Shown: positions 23,638 through 35,706, counted from the stretch's first letter. The stretch is DNA of 64,000 nucleotides from Chrysogorgia sp. JL179-B06 (GCA_035772405.1 JAYKKM010000376.1:338501-402500), one strand, 5' to 3'. Program-made: numbers and translations. The notes: generated by a model from the sequence alone, not told the origin.

Positions 23638-25516
23638 CACTGTTATTTTCAACGAGTAGTTTTAACTGCAGAATTGGGGTTTAAATTTTGAGTCCAGAAC
23701 AATCCGATTTTTGGAGTTAAATGTTACTCTTCTTTTCGGAGTTAAAAATAACTCGGCAATGAAGAGTTAATTTTACTCCAGAAATTAGGGTTAAAATATA
23801 AAAATAAACTCCATGATTTCGAGTTAAATGCATTTGCATGTCTTTATTTTAAACACTATCGTAACACATATTTTTGCTTAACACAAGTTTGTATAAATAA
23901 AATAACTCAATATCGGTAAGCGAGATAGTTTTTGGCTCGTGTTTATATGAGTGAATGTCATTCCCGTCTATAGTCTCCTTCGCAGCCGCTAGCTCCTGAG
24001 GTAAACGAGTACGTCGACAGTTGGCTGACAGAGCCTTTTTTGCTTGACCGGTCGCTTTTTTCAAGTCTTATCTCGCCAGATATCCAGATTCTCGATTTTA
24101 TTTGACAGCAATCAGCCCCAAGCTCCGAAATAGTTTGGTATAACAGCGACAACCACTTGGCCAAACTCATATCTGGTCGCTTCACCAATCATATACATGT
24201 ATATTCCGTTCGTCGGACAATGATTTCCACACTACGCCACGCGAATGTCGATTGGGTTGGCTTGACAAATAAATTTGAAGTCTTTGGACCTCGCTTTGGA
24301 CAATTATTCTGAAGCGTCCGAACAGCAACAAACTTGAAAGACATGTCCGCGGTATTAAACACATCGAGGAAATGAAAGCATCGACAAGACCGAAGAACGA
24401 GTTTTACAGTCTTTATCCACCAATTCGTCCTCCCTTTCAAAACCGGCATCAACCATGAGGACTGCTCCTTTTCGTTCGGTGATGGCAATTTGCCTGAAGT
24501 CGGTTCTTGGCTCGGGTTCTGGTTCTTCAAGCTTCGACCAGTCGTCAGGTTCGCCACGAGTTAATTAAGCGATTCAAGTTCTGGACAGCAGCGAGGAATA
24601 ACTTTAAGCAACGTACTTTTCTGTTATAATAGTAATATACATTTTACAATTCATTTGTATTGTTTTTGAGGCTTCACATCTCTTAGAACTTTCTTTGCCG
24701 AGGCCGGCAGTTAAAAATTAATTAAAATTTCGTTTGCCTAAAAACTTGATTGACAGGTTTTCGCTGTTTGTAATTTTTCTCCAATCAGATTCAAGTATTT
24801 TGCTGGCTTCTTTGTCGAGTTTTCATATACCCCCCGGAAGATAGATTTTAATGGCTTTGAAAATACTTTACAAATCATAAAATACAAGTAATAAATATAA
24901 TAAATATCCCATTGAGTTGTTTGTGCGATAATATTACCGGGCATTTTACCATTTTTAAAATACACCCGAATTCCGAAACACGTTTGAATTAGTTGTCGAG
25001 CCTATCAACCAAACGAAGTCGAAATTCCTGACAGCTCGAGTCGAACTTAATTATTCAAACTCGCTGAATTAGGTTCGGAAGAATGATAAATTCGACGATT
25101 GAACCGGGCCTTAGCTAGCATGCGTGCAGACGCTCCGTATCCGTCCCTGATTTAATCGGTACTGAATATTCCGCCGTCTATACGTAGGCTAGGCCTTAGC
25201 GGTCTGTATTAAAAATTATTTAATAAAACATAAATTGTTGTTTACGCGTGTATTTTGATCGTGTTTGTTATGATTGAGATCTTATCTCAGGAATTCACCC
25301 CCAAAATAGAGTTTAAATAACTCCGACAAGTTTTAACTCCTCTAAAAGAGTTTGCGTAACCCCAGTTGAGACGGTTAACTCCGGCGTAAGGGATAACTTT
25401 CAGATACGGTACTCCAAAAAGTAGAGTTAAAATAACTCCTGTAAAATAACTCACCCGCATGGAGTTAACTTTGATCCTCTTAAAAGAGTTAAAACTACTC
25501 GTTGAAAATAACAGTG
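23638..25516. mobile_element. CACTG-ended DNA element with GAGTTA subterminal repeats
   Basis: The ends are perfect inverted copies of CACTGTTATTTTCAACGAGT(AGTTTTAACT). Many GAGTTAA/TTAACTC modules lie just inside both ends. TG flanks each side. CACTG ends, subterminal repeats and a 2-3 bp duplication suggest the CACTA/EnSpm superfamily. No transposase is seen. It sits in the Gypsy element 43 bp after the foldback. Confidence 0.7.
23849..24560 (-). other. Open stretches inside the CACTG element, origin unknown
   Basis: Minus-strand open frames of 71-122 codons, e.g. with NPSQEPTSGKLPSPNEKEQ. None matches a family I know. They may be captured host sequence carried by the element, or chance frames. 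Confidence 0.2.
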
Positions 25517-25544
25517 TGCTACTACGGAAGATTCCGTAGTCCGT

Positions 25545-26981
25545 TCAACCTCCGTTCAAGACATCCGTCACCAGTCACGCTTACCTTTCACCACTAGATC
25601 CGCATGGATCCAGATTCAGTCTGAATGCCCTCATCTCCGACGAACACATGCACATCTCAAGCAGGGAACGCGTCCCTCTAAAAAGCTAACAAACGTTAAA
25701 GACGTGAAACGGTACCTGAATCGCCAAAGATGGTTTGCTCGTAGTACGTCGAAGTGATCCTTTATCCCCATCGACAGAATTGATCGTCATTCCTCGCTCT
25801 GTCCTCGATGGCCTTGTAACAGCCTTACACATCAAGCTCGACCATCCAACAAAGCAACAACTACACCTGGTCATGAAACGCAACTTCTACGCACTCGACA
25901 TGGCAAACGCTATTGCCCGGGCGAGTGAAACATGCCACACTTGCACATCACTGCGTCATTTTCCACAACAGGTCGTAGAGCACAGTACTGAAGATCCACC
26001 CAAAGTAGTTGGTGTCTCTTTCGCTGCAGATGTCCTCAAACGCTGCAAGCAATGCATTCTGGTCCTGCGAGAAACCACTACCTCCTTTACTGCAACATCC
26101 ATCATCCCTGACGAGAAGGCAGACACCCTCCGTGTAGTGGATTACACCCACTCGAAGGTCCACCCGCCATTATCCGAGTCGATCCTGCCCCAGGGTTTAT
26201 TGCACTAAGAGACGACACTGCACTCAAAGACCTCGGCATTTCCCTTGAGTTTGGTTGTATCAAAAACATCAATAAGAATCCAGTTGCCGAAAAAGCCATA
26301 GCCGAGCTCGAAGAGGAGATACTGCGCCAAGCTCCAAACGGTGGTCCTGTGACGACTTTTACCCTCGCAATTGCCACCTCTCGCCTTAATTCTCGCTTAC
26401 GAAGACAGGGTCTATCTGCCCATGAACTATGGACGCACAGAAACCAGTTCACTCAGGATCAGCTACCCATATGTGATAGAGATACCATCCTAGAACAACA
26501 CAGGCAACGTAAACGGAACCATGCATATAGCGAAAGGTCACAAAATATGACTACCAACAGCACCACCCCACCCACCATTAGCGTTGGTGACCTGGTATAT
26601 TTACGCACCGATCGGGACAAGACACGGTCTCGTAGCAGATACCTAGTTATATCTACTGATGGTCAGTGGTGTTTCATCAAAAAATTCTCTGGACACCAAC
26701 TGCGAGCCACATCCTATAAAGTCAAAGCCACCGAGTACCAACTGGTTCCTAGCCAGATACCTTCAAGCAGTCGACCCTACCACCAAAACAATGACAGTGA
26801 AGACGACGACATACCTGAGGCTCCTCCACCCCTGCCACTTGAAGTACCACCGACACTGACCCTCCCTGCTGACAATCACATGCCACAAGAAGCTCAAGAA
26901 CCGTCTCTGGAAAGCTCTTCACATCCGCGACCTCAACGCGAACACCGTCCACCCAAGTATTACGGATATGAACCTTCGTAG
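25545..26981 (+). pseudogene. Gypsy-type integrase and C-terminus
   Basis: After the two insertions the pol region resumes. HIKLDHPTKQQLHLVMKRNF followed by ETCHTCTSL forms the HHCC zinc finger. FAADVLKR holds the first catalytic Asp. After a frame break, IKNINKNPVAEKAIAELEEE holds the catalytic Glu (about 26260-26320). The C-terminal part from 26349 (RLNSRLRRQGLSAHELWTHR, then SVGDLVYLRTDRDK) is intact to 26981 and ends in a proline-rich tail. Confidence 0.8.
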
Positions 26982-27063
26982 AGTCTACATTCGTTAAACT
27001 TTCAAACTATTCGTAGTACTAAGCTCTTCATTTTGCCATAAAAGACAAAAAAAAAAGACACCA

Positions 27064-27202
27064 CGCCATATATGGCATATTGTTATTTATAGTTACGTCA
27101 TTACTTTTATAAGGCCCGCTTCCGAGTACATTGTGGGCTCACTTTTCCCACGCGTTCTGTTGAAAAAACAACACTTTGGTTATCGTCTTGAATCCTTTCT
27201 CC
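27064..27202 (+). mobile_element. 3' LTR of Gypsy-type element
   Basis: Pairs with 18842-18972 (see there). It is preceded by an A-rich purine run (AAAAAAAAAAGACA), the likely polypurine tract. It repeats CCATATATGG and TTACGTCAT. Confidence 0.8.
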
Positions 27203-27401
27203 CTGACTGGCGCTCGACAACTTCTTCACAACTCCAAAGACCCTTCACTCGATTACTAGTGTTTTACTGTACTGGTTTGCAGTAATAAGGCGATGAACAA
27301 CATGTTTCAACTCATTTTATTCGTTTTATCTCAAAAGATATACAAGGTTATGTGTTAGTTCTCTCTGCTTTCGCGCCAGAATAGGCGTTGCTAGGCGACT
27401 T

Positions 27402-28281
27402 TCAAAGAATACCGCGGACAAAGCGCGGGCTCAAGACACGGCGATCGCGACGAATAATACACAGTAACCCCTGACATACCAATACACACATGTTTGGCTG
27501 TTTGGTTGATGTACTCATCATCAGACCCACTGCGTTCTTCGGTTTTTGTCCCTGCTTTTGCTGCGGACCCTTGACTTGTTGGCTAATATCTTCTCGCTGG
27601 TTGGCTTCTTCAATGAATTGATCTAAGTTCCATCTCTTTTGTATACATTTATTGATAAGGTCTTTGTCTTTGATAGTTTGGATCAAATGTTCTAAGATTC
27701 TATCGTTGGTTTGTCCTCCAAATTCGCAATCTTTTGCGTTCTCTCGCATTCTAGCCGTATATGCCACGATACTTTCTTCTGGCTCTTTTCTTTATTTACT
27801 GAACGTATATCTTGCATGATGTTTGTTCTTCTTTGGTAAGAAATGGCTAGTCAGTTTCCGTTTAAGTTTCTTATAATCGTTGTCATCATCAATCGGTTCG
27901 GGGTCTGGTAGATTACGTGCTAGCTTCTTTTATTTCGATTCCTCCGTATATTTTGAGGGCGCTTACTTTGTCTTGTATCTCTTTTATTTCAAAATATGTT
28001 ATTTCGTCTTCGAAATCTTCTACCCATTCCTCCCACGCTCTTCCAATTTTTAAATGGTTATCCGGGATTTTGAATGGTTCTATCTTTAGCGCTTTGCTTG
28101 TTGCTAATAATTTGATTTCGTTTATTCCGGGCTCTTTCTGGTCCGCCATCTTGTTCAGAAGAGGCTGGGTACGAGTGCGCCCACGATACTTGTTCTGTTG
28201 TGCTGCGTTCGAAGTTCGAACTGCGAAAATTGGTTTTAAATGGTGAATCTTTGCCAGTGTTATTACTGTGAACCCATACAA
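27402..28281 (-). pseudogene. Gypsy-type gag fragment
   Basis: Two pieces of one gag in different frames. The upstream part (28281-27913) has KIGRAWEEWVEDFEDEITYF; the downstream part (27767-27402) has ERENAKDCEFGG-like residues and DRILEHLIQTIKDKDLINKC. These match gag of Gypsy elements that differ from the 19-27 kb one. It lies in the GST intron. A short inverted relic of its start (YPASSEQ...GGPERAR) is at 29065-29125 on the plus strand. Confidence 0.7.
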
Positions 28282-28329
28282 TATTTCTTACCACCCAATG
28301 CTGGGCAATATTTGAAATTTGAATGTTTG

Positions 28330-28530
28330 TATACTAGTTAGTTTTGAGCAAAGCATCAAAGCATCATTGGTGTAATGCCGAAATAGCGTGTAAGTAGTCT
28401 TAACGTTTCGAGCGAAGACCCTTTCACTCTCTGACGAAGGGCCTTCGTCGCTCAAAACGTTAGACAACTTTTTAGATATTTGCCGGATTTGTATTTCTAC
28501 ACTGCCTACGCAGGCTACGCAGCACAACAC
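28330..28530. repeat. Degenerate hammerhead-family palindrome
   Basis: AACGTTTCGAGCGAAGACCCTTTC and CTGACGAAGGGCC...CTCAAAACGTTAG form inverted halves resembling the hammerhead repeat of 58.1 kb. Both core boxes are altered (CTGACGA, CAAA), so it is a relic. Confidence 0.4.
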
Positions 28531-29716
28531 GTTTTATAATCTTTAAGTATGTTGTCGAGGGTACTGTAGCCCTGTTCTCTGGCACTAGCCAAAATATTTT
28601 GCCGAAATATAGGGAGGTCATCATCTTACAAGTCTACAAGCTATATTGTGTACTTGTTGAGTCTTGTTAAATGTCCGACTCGACTTCGCGGACTCGACTT
28701 TCGAGACTCCCAGGCCAGGGTATTAAAGACAGTGGTTCCTAGTTGATTAGTCAGTTTATTAGGTATTTAATTATCCTTGGTTAGTGCGCATCTCTGAGCA
28801 TCTAAAGTTAGGATTATTTGAACAAATCTTGTCGTGAAAATGTCAGTAATACAACAGGTTATTTTTTAATGCAAGTTTCAATAGTGCTACTCGGCTATTG
28901 ATCAACTCTTTAGACTTTACTTCTGTACTTTTCCGAAGTTCAGAATTATCAGGGCAACAAGGGGAAATGAAAACACTAAAAAATTTCTTTAGAATCGTTG
29001 CGATGGATGAACCAGCTCGGGAATCTTAGACGGAAAGGCTCATTCACACGCTCATTCACACAATATCTTATCTCGTACCCAGCCTCTTCTGAACAACATG
29101 GCGGACCGGAAAGAGCCCGGAGCTGTACTGTATTTACCGGCTCGTATTCCTTGTCCTTCCGCCATCGTAGCGTTTTAATGTCTCATATTTCAGTCTTTTC
29201 ATATTTAATGTCTCATGTTTGTCTTGCGTGTTTCTTGTTTGTCGCTTTTCACTCGTTGAATATCAACTCTAACTCTGTAGATTCGTGGTTAACGCGTCCT
29301 CGTAATCCCCTCGTTACTTTAATTCGCTTAGTTGATTATTTTGCTGATCATTACTACTCTGCTTTCGCTTTTGTTTTGTTTTTATCCTCGTCGCCAATAT
29401 AATGTCAACAACACGCCATGACAGATAGAAATTTGTTATAACGTCACGTGTACATAACTACATATGTATAACGCAGATAATTGCAGGAGTCAACCCTGCG
29501 TCCATATAGTGCGACCTGGAACTGCACTATCGAAAAGTGAATCCTATAATTGCATGATAACCTCATTCATTTTCTATCGCTACAAGTTTGTGTGTATTTA
29601 TTGCAATAGTAGTTATTCTCTACCAAATTTATTATACGTATAGAGTACACGAAATCAAACGTTTTCCATTCTAATTTTCTTATTTATTATTTTATCGTTC
29701 TTTTCTTTGTATATAG
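28530..29716. other. GST intron, mostly unrecognised
   Basis: Apart from the short gag relic at 29065-29125, I see no gene or clear repeat. Confidence 0.35.
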
Positions 29717-29827
29717 GAACAATCAAAACATGATCTTCAAAAGAATGTATTTCCTAAAAATCTAAAATACTTTGAAAAAATCTTAAAAGAAAATTCTAAA
29801 GGGAAAACATTTTTCTTTGGAGATAAG
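29717..29827 (+). CDS. Glutathione S-transferase exon C
   Basis: Acceptor TATATAG, phase 0 at both ends, donor GTAAGT. Encodes 37 residues including the helix-5 segment PKNLKYFEKILKEN and the turn GKTFFFGDK, a conserved feature of GST C-terminal domains. Confidence 0.85.
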
Positions 29828-30906
29828 GTAAGTATATCATCTTTTAATTTGTCAGGAAATCTAGAATAAGAAACTACACTTGATTACTTTGTTAAAATGA
29901 ATACCGGAGGTAAATGTAAAATGTAGATATCTAAGATATAGCAAAATATGTTATAATTTGTTTATATGTACAGTAATGGCCGGAAAAAACTATCAGTGCG
30001 ATATCTATATTCGTATGACATTTAAAAAGAGAGATATTATTAGCATCGCGCAGTTGTCGACCATGCGCACTTAACTACAATCGTAGAATAATTACATTGG
30101 GACACAGCGTATGTAAGATGACTTTTATACGCGCGCTCATTATCTTTCAAACATGCCCTCCCCTCACCCCTCCGATCAATGTTGTGAGCGAAATTTGGTT
30201 TGCCAGCACTCAGAAAAGTTCGTTGTAAATCAACATTGATTGGTGGGGGATGGGGAGGGAGGAAACTATGTGATTTATATCTCATGGTAGTAAATGAATT
30301 GTTCAATGAATTATTCTATGATTGTAGTTTGGGGGATGAAGGTGGTCAGTTTAGCTTCGGTAGTTTTTATCTCAGTGTATAATTTTACAGATAGGTTCAG
30401 TCTATTTTCGCCCAAAGTAGGGCAGTCTGCAATGGCCAGTGCTTCTCTGTATGAAATGTATATGGATAAATAATACGGAACACTCTTCTTTGGATTCGCT
30501 CGATCTTTTCACTTAAATATGAAGGTAAACTGGTGTGCCAGACCGGAAAACAGTATTCAAGGACAGAACGGATCAATCAGGGCAGTATGAATGCTAAGCA
30601 GCTGATCGGAAGAAAGACCACTTCGACGCAGAACACGTAGACTCGTAGTATGTATACAGTTACAATGCGTGATACTTTGACAGTTGATTTCAAATTAAGT
30701 TTTTATCCCTACAGAAAACTGATACTGATTAAATTAAATATTTCTTATAAGTAAATACCTCATAGAATTTATTTACTGTTGAGTTTATCCGCTTCCAAAC
30801 GCAATAAATGCTGAAAAACTCTCAAATATAATTATAGTCCCGCCAATATTTACACATTGCTGAATATGTCTCAAATATTTATCATTGTTTTACGTTCTTA
30901 TTGCAG
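29828..30906. other. Last GST intron, nothing recognised
   Basis: AT-rich intron sequence with GT and AG ends. No repeat with clear ends was seen. A diverged LINE-like stretch near 30430-30680 on the minus strand is possible but unsupported. Confidence 0.3.
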
Positions 30907-31086
30907 ATAACATACGCAGATATCCACTTTTTCTGCTTTGCCAACGGGTTTATTGGTGCAGGAGAACTGGAGATTCCAGAAGTGCTTACCAATTTCCCTG
31001 GTTTAACCAAGTTATATAATGGCGTAATGAACGAGCCTCGGATTCTAGCTTATCTGAAAAAAAGACCACCTACAGGCGAACGTTGA
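30907..31086 (+). CDS. Glutathione S-transferase exon D (last)
   Basis: Acceptor TTATTGCAG. Begins ITYADIHFF; the T-x-x-D is the N-capping box of helix 6 found in nearly all cytosolic GSTs. It ends with EPRILAYLKKRPPTGER and a TGA at 31084-31086; the last part resembles the C-terminus of sigma-class enzymes. AATAAA at 31136-31141 is a likely poly(A) signal. Confidence 0.88.
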   Translation: MTYADIHFFCFANGFIGAGELEIPEVLTNFPGLTKLYNGVMNEPRILAYLKKRPPTGER

Positions 31087-31284
31087 TTGTATTAATTATT
31101 GATGGACGTTGATTGTATTATTGTTTTAATAATCAAATAAAAAATATCAGGAAACATTGATAATCTCAATTATTCCATTCATCTATCCATCCAGGCCATC
31201 TTCCTTCCAAATGAGCATCTTGCTCAACAATGTAATCGCTTTGGATGTTTGGAATTCATCGATAACTGAAGGTATTCACTTTAA

Positions 31285-31636
31285 AGTTCCTATCTCACGT
31301 TTGAGGTTTTGCATATCCGTAATATTTGGGTCTTCCTGAATAAAATCATAATATATATATTTTCAGCCGAAAATTTCATATTCATAGCGTTTTTCGCTGT
31401 CAAAGTTACCGGATGTTATGTCACAAGAGGCATTCCAATCCAGTTTTCTTTTGTTACTTGCCACAAAAATTCCTCTTGTGACATCACTCCTCTTGTGACA
31501 TGACATCCGATAACTTTAACAGCAAAAAAGTCCATGAAGATGACATTTTCGGCTGACAAGATATATTATAATTTTGCTCCGGAAGATTCAAATATTATGA
31601 TCATTAAATATTATCGCCAAACGTGAGTTAGGCACT
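31285..31636. mobile_element. TTAA-flanked MITE
   Basis: TTAA lies at 31281-31284 and 31637-31640. The ends are AGTTCCTATCTCACGTTTG...CAAACGTGAGTTAGGCACT. Inside are inverted modules CAGCCGAAAATTTCAT and AGTTACCGGATGT/ACATCCGATAACT. It belongs to the same broad family as 11474-11801. Confidence 0.75.
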
Positions 31637-31762
31637 TTAACTGGAAAGAGACGAGTTTATATGAGAGTTAGATACCGAGGGATGTATCTGGCTAAGAGCC
31701 GACGTTCGAGGCTGAGCAATTTAATTGAATAGATAATTAAAAATTCACGGGATGTATGTATA

Positions 31763-31990
31763 GGATAAACACCGAGAACGATATACAACCCCTGAGGACG
31801 CGCAGCGTCCGAGTGCTGTATATTGCATACATCCCGACGTTCGAGGTGTTTATCTGACTTATTACATGATTAAGGAGGTTTTCTAACGAAGGTTTGTCCA
31901 TTTTTCCACCTTGGACAAAGATTTTCCTATTTTTTTCTTCGTTTCTATATACATCCCGCGGTACATCAAAGAAAACCGACTCGGTTGTAT
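31763..31990. repeat. Duplicated unit, copy 1
   Basis: Shares with 32641-32905, in the same orientation, CACCGAGAACGA, CGTCCGAG, CATCCCGACGTTCGAGGTG, CCACCTTGGACAAAGATTTTC and ATCCCGCGGTACATCAAAG. The unit has internal snapback structure. Confidence 0.7.
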
Positions 31991-32099
31991 ACTGTATATA
32001 TACATCTCGTTAATTTTTAATAATATAATGTTTGCGGGTATTTATTTTGTTCTCAAAGGGCCATTAACAACTAATACACCTAATAATATCCATTTTTGC

Positions 32100-32455
32100 T
32101 AATCTTACCTCCGTTGACGGCAAACCAGGTATGATTAGCACTAATCATACCCGGTTTGACGCCAACGGAGGTACGGTTACGAAAAATGAATTTTAATCAA
32201 ATCATCATTCAAACACTCAACACGAGGTCGAGGAACCTCGTCAGAAATTTCGCCAAAATTAATTTTGATACGGTAGATTAGTTGTTAATGCCCTGTGAGA
32301 ACAAAAGAAATACCCGCAAACATTATATTACAAAGGAATAGCATAAAAAGAGGTGCATTAACCATTAAACGTCCCGCTCGATTCGGGTCATTTAGTAAAA
32401 TGACCCTCGTTTACTAAAAGATCCTCATCGAGTGGGACGTTTAATAGCTATTACT
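32100..32455. repeat. Two palindromes between the duplicated units
   Basis: ACCTCCGTTG...CAACGGAGGT (about 32107-32174) surrounds ATGATTAGCACTAATCAT. ATTAAACGTCCCGCTCGAT...ATCGAGTGGGACGTTTAAT (about 32363-32445) forms a second hairpin. The ATGATTAG motif also occurs at 52567-52640. Confidence 0.6.
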
Positions 32456-32640
32456 TATAATGCTATTACTTATAATTATCTGTTGAATTCAATTCATCAA
32501 CCCTGCATTTCCTTGGAGACTATTCAAATCCCTTCAAGCGTTAGGATATACATCCCTATAAAGAACAATGAAAACCGACTAAAATTTAAACTAATAGAAA
32601 ATAACTTTATTATACCCTATGACGATGGTGATATGCAATA

Positions 32641-32905
32641 GATAAGCACCGAGAACGAGGAATTTATGCGGCATACAGCCCGGAGGCGCGTAGCGTCCGA
32701 GGGCTGTATATCGCATAAATCCCGACGTTCGAGGTGTTTATCTGACTTATTACATTGAGGAGGTTTCCAACAAAGTTTTGTCGATTTTGTCCACCTTGGA
32801 CAAAGATTTTCCCAGTTGTTTCTTCGTTTCTTATCTAATTAGTATTCATAGGTATGTATGGCGCATACATCCCGCGGTACATCAAAGGAAACCGACTCAA
32901 TGTAA
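32641..32905. repeat. Duplicated unit, copy 2
   Basis: See 31763-31990. The 90-bp segment repeated at 15985 follows directly at 32925-33015. Confidence 0.7.
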
Positions 32906-33547
32906 TAATAATAACATATATTAACAAGCTCCTTAACTTTTCAATTTTTACTGTAAAATAAAAAATGACTATGTATACACCATATACACAGAACATTCTC
33001 TTATAAGCATGTATAGAAATAGCAGTCATTGAATTAGCAAAATATGTACAAAATACAAAAATCACTACCTGTGTCGCTCGAAATTTCTCCCTGGTTTTTA
33101 ACGGTGGAGATAACGTTAATTTTCAAAATTACTACGCCAATGAACGTATGAAATTATTCTGTTTAGAAAACATTTACAAACCTTGCAGTACGGTCTATAT
33201 CAGCTCTACAACACTCGGCTATCGCCTCGGGTTTTAAATCTGATATAGACGACAACAACGATTTATTACTCCTTTACGTTCAAGATTATTATTTACAATA
33301 GAGTTTAACATAAATTTAGGTGATTGGGTACCCAAAATAACTATAACAAGCTAATCTAGTTGGGCATCCAATCAGTGGTAATTTAGTTTGTTGAGTCAGA
33401 TAAAAACACTCATTACATTAGATAAGCATTTCTATCTGACCCAACAAATCATATTTATTTATTGGTGCTAGAATAAAGATATACTTCTATATAATAAAAG
33501 CAAAAATATACAAATAGTAAAACAGAATGTTAAGATTTGGTCACATG

Positions 33548-33829
33548 TTAATATGATCTAAGAAATTGCGACTTAAGTTCACGCTTAAATTGGCGACTGC
33601 TCAAATGCCTTACTTGACTCATAAATATCATTCCAATCTCTAGGGCCATTATACCGAATATTGAACTTCCCATATTTGTACGAACTTTTGAAAATGAAAA
33701 CGTTTTTCTAAAAGCAAAGCGGGTACTATAATCGTGCCTGCTACTAGTAACAAAGAAAAAAGTGTCAAATGCTTTTGGAAGATTACCCTGGATATATTGA
33801 TGCATAAAATGTGTCATAAAATGTGTCAA
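33548..33829 (-). pseudogene. LINE reverse transcriptase C-terminal tail
   Basis: LPKAFDTFF, HDYSTRFAFRKTFSFSKVRT, SSIFGIMA and QFKRELKSQFLRSY follow the usual C-terminal order of CR1-like LINE proteins. It is a 5'-truncated copy. Confidence 0.65.
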
Positions 33830-33904
33830 TGTGTCATAGGTAATTAAACTATTATAGGTAAATAAACAAATGATAATTATTATAGGTAATTAAACAAATG
33901 ATTT

Positions 33905-34110
33905 GTGGTGAAGGAAAATGTCGAGTGTTGGAATATATACATTTTAAGACCAATCCGGTACCAGTTGCGAAAAATGAAACTTCAAGGCCTTCTGGCTGGA
34001 ATTGATCTCGCAGCCTTGCGATGCTAATGCAGAGCTCTGACCACTGAGCTACGGAGGCCGTTTCCGAGAGCCTAGTCACGAGTTCTGCATACATAGTTGT
34101 GGTAATGCCG
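33905..34110 (-). mobile_element. tRNA-derived SINE, copy 1
   Basis: The minus strand reads a tRNA-like head (34059-33986) with A box TAGCTCAGTGG and a decayed B box. It is followed by a body whose complement includes GTCGAGTGTTGGAATATATA and CATTTTAAGACCAA. See the copies at 50.1-50.6 kb. Confidence 0.7.
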
Positions 34111-34199
34111 ATGGATAAAGTTCATTAAGAACAAAGAGAGGGATGAAAATCCAAATTTAATTAGTGCCTAATAGAGTGGCAAAACGCGATTTAATATTG

Positions 34200-34350
34200 G
34201 CTTTGATAATTTCGAATGGTGTTGAGGTGTTTTAGGGTCTCGTGGAGTGTTTTGGGGTGTTTTAGATTGTGGGGGAATTTGGGGGGTGTTCACAGGGTGA
34301 TGAGGGCGTTTGGGGGTGTTTGGATGTGCATTTGGGGGTGTTTTAAAAAT
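34200..34350. repeat. GGTGTTTTGGGG microrepeat
   Basis: G-rich imperfect repeats (GGTGTTTT, TTTGGGGGTG). The complementary C-rich version is at 47363-47815 at the far side of the Polinton genes. The two may be inverted flanking or subterminal repeats. Confidence 0.5.
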
Positions 34351-34514
34351 ATTTATATCATGTTGTTCAGTAAACGTTTTTTTCATTTTACATCAAACCC
34401 TGGTCTAGTAAACATCATGCCTTGCAGCAGTCTTACTAGACGTCTACCTCATATCACACTTAATTTTTTTAGACCCAGAAATATTTTTAGACCCACGGAA
34501 TATTTTTAGACCCA

Positions 34515-35664
34515 GAAAGTCCGGCAAGTTTTGGCGATGTCGATGCTCTTTACCGTGTCGTAAAAAATGACGGGAAATTTAAACTATTCGAAACGAGATA
34601 AAAACCTGGTTAAAACAAAGTCCGGAGAAAATCTGATTAAAGCCTTTAATAAGATATGTAAGAAAGGCATACGTCCAATTTACCAACATGTTCTAAGGAT
34701 TTATGGTGAAGGAAAATTTCGAGTGTTGGAATATATACATTTTAAGACCAAAGGGACCAGTTGCGAAAAATGCAACTTCAAGGCCTTCTACAACATTGGG
34801 ACAGATCCAGATAAAGTAGGCATCGTTCAAGGCACACAATACAACAGTGTTACAAACCTCGTTAAAGATTTAAACCATTGCATGACGAAAGAAGGACAAA
34901 CTAAGATCAAATTTACATAAAACAAAAATGCGCTCAAAGTGATGGTCGATGTGAAAAAAGACGAAATGGTATTGTTATCGGGTGATATCGCAACGGCTTT
35001 AGGATTCGAGCAGGATACAGTGATTACGAAGAAAACAACGTGTCCTTACGCAGCAGATATAAACGCGGGCTTTTTATCCATGTACCTCTACACACATATT
35101 GTGGATGTACAGTTTGTTGGCGACGTCAAGGTACCCCTTCTACGAATTATGAATACGAAAGGGAAATACAGGGAAAATGTTAACGTTACTTTTCGCAACC
35201 TTCAATACGTTCCCGTAAAAGTGAAATCATTCAAGACGATCGATATAAAGGACAACAAAAACGAATATGTCAAATTTGGATTTGGAAAGTCGATCGTTTA
35301 TCTGAATAACAAACTGGGAACACCATCAAGCACTTCGTATCCCTACCAAGCATATATGGAAACTATATTGAACTTTAACAAAGCCGCTAAATCGTCTCAC
35401 TTAAATTCAGCATTGTTCTACAAAGACCAGGCTAGATCTTTGACCCGTCAATCCACTAGCAGAAGTTGCCGATGCGAACAAAGGATTAAAGGAACGTCAC
35501 GCACATACAAGCCTAAGCAACTCTGTAGCGATGGAAGGAAGAATTCATTCGGATCTGTTCGCGCAAGAACGCTATATTCTTGGTGCTGGTCCGATCAAGC
35601 TCAAGCTGGTGAAATCAAGAGCTCCCTTTTGCCTGGTTTCATCAGCAGAAGCTCCTGGATTTAA
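34515..35664 (+). pseudogene. Polinton structural-region protein, frame-broken
   Basis: A short stretch at about 34515-34600 (PASFGDVDALYRVVKND) resembles the N-terminal region of Polinton integrases. Two ORFs follow. 34567-34920 ends ...NSVTNLVKDLNHCMTKEG. 34939-35664 has LLSGDIATALGF, DVQFVGDVKVPLLRIMN and YVPVKVKSF. The last motifs are familiar from an uncharacterised protein next to capsid genes in Polinton-like elements. A stop at 34918-34920 and a later frame change (the 35531 frame) break it. Bases 34683-34790 match the body of the SINE copies at 33.9 and 50.1-50.5 kb. Confidence 0.6.
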
Positions 35665-35706
35665 AGTGGTTCTGGAAGAATGCGTGTTTTGCGTTCGCCG
35701 TGTTAA
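35531..35706 (+). pseudogene. F54H12.2-like Polinton protein, part 1
   Basis: Begins MEGRIHSDLFAQERYILG and continues KLKLVKSRAPFCLVSS. This resembles the middle of the F54H12.2-like family found in Polinton/Maverick elements. The gene is cut at TTAA (35703-35706) by the Kolobok-like element and continues at 42021. Confidence 0.6.

Noticed and set aside
34332..34509. A plus-strand frame from the G-rich repeat into 34.5 kb
   Set aside because: It combines the GGTGTTTT repeat with AT-rich minirepeats (TTTTTAGACCCA) and has no family features.
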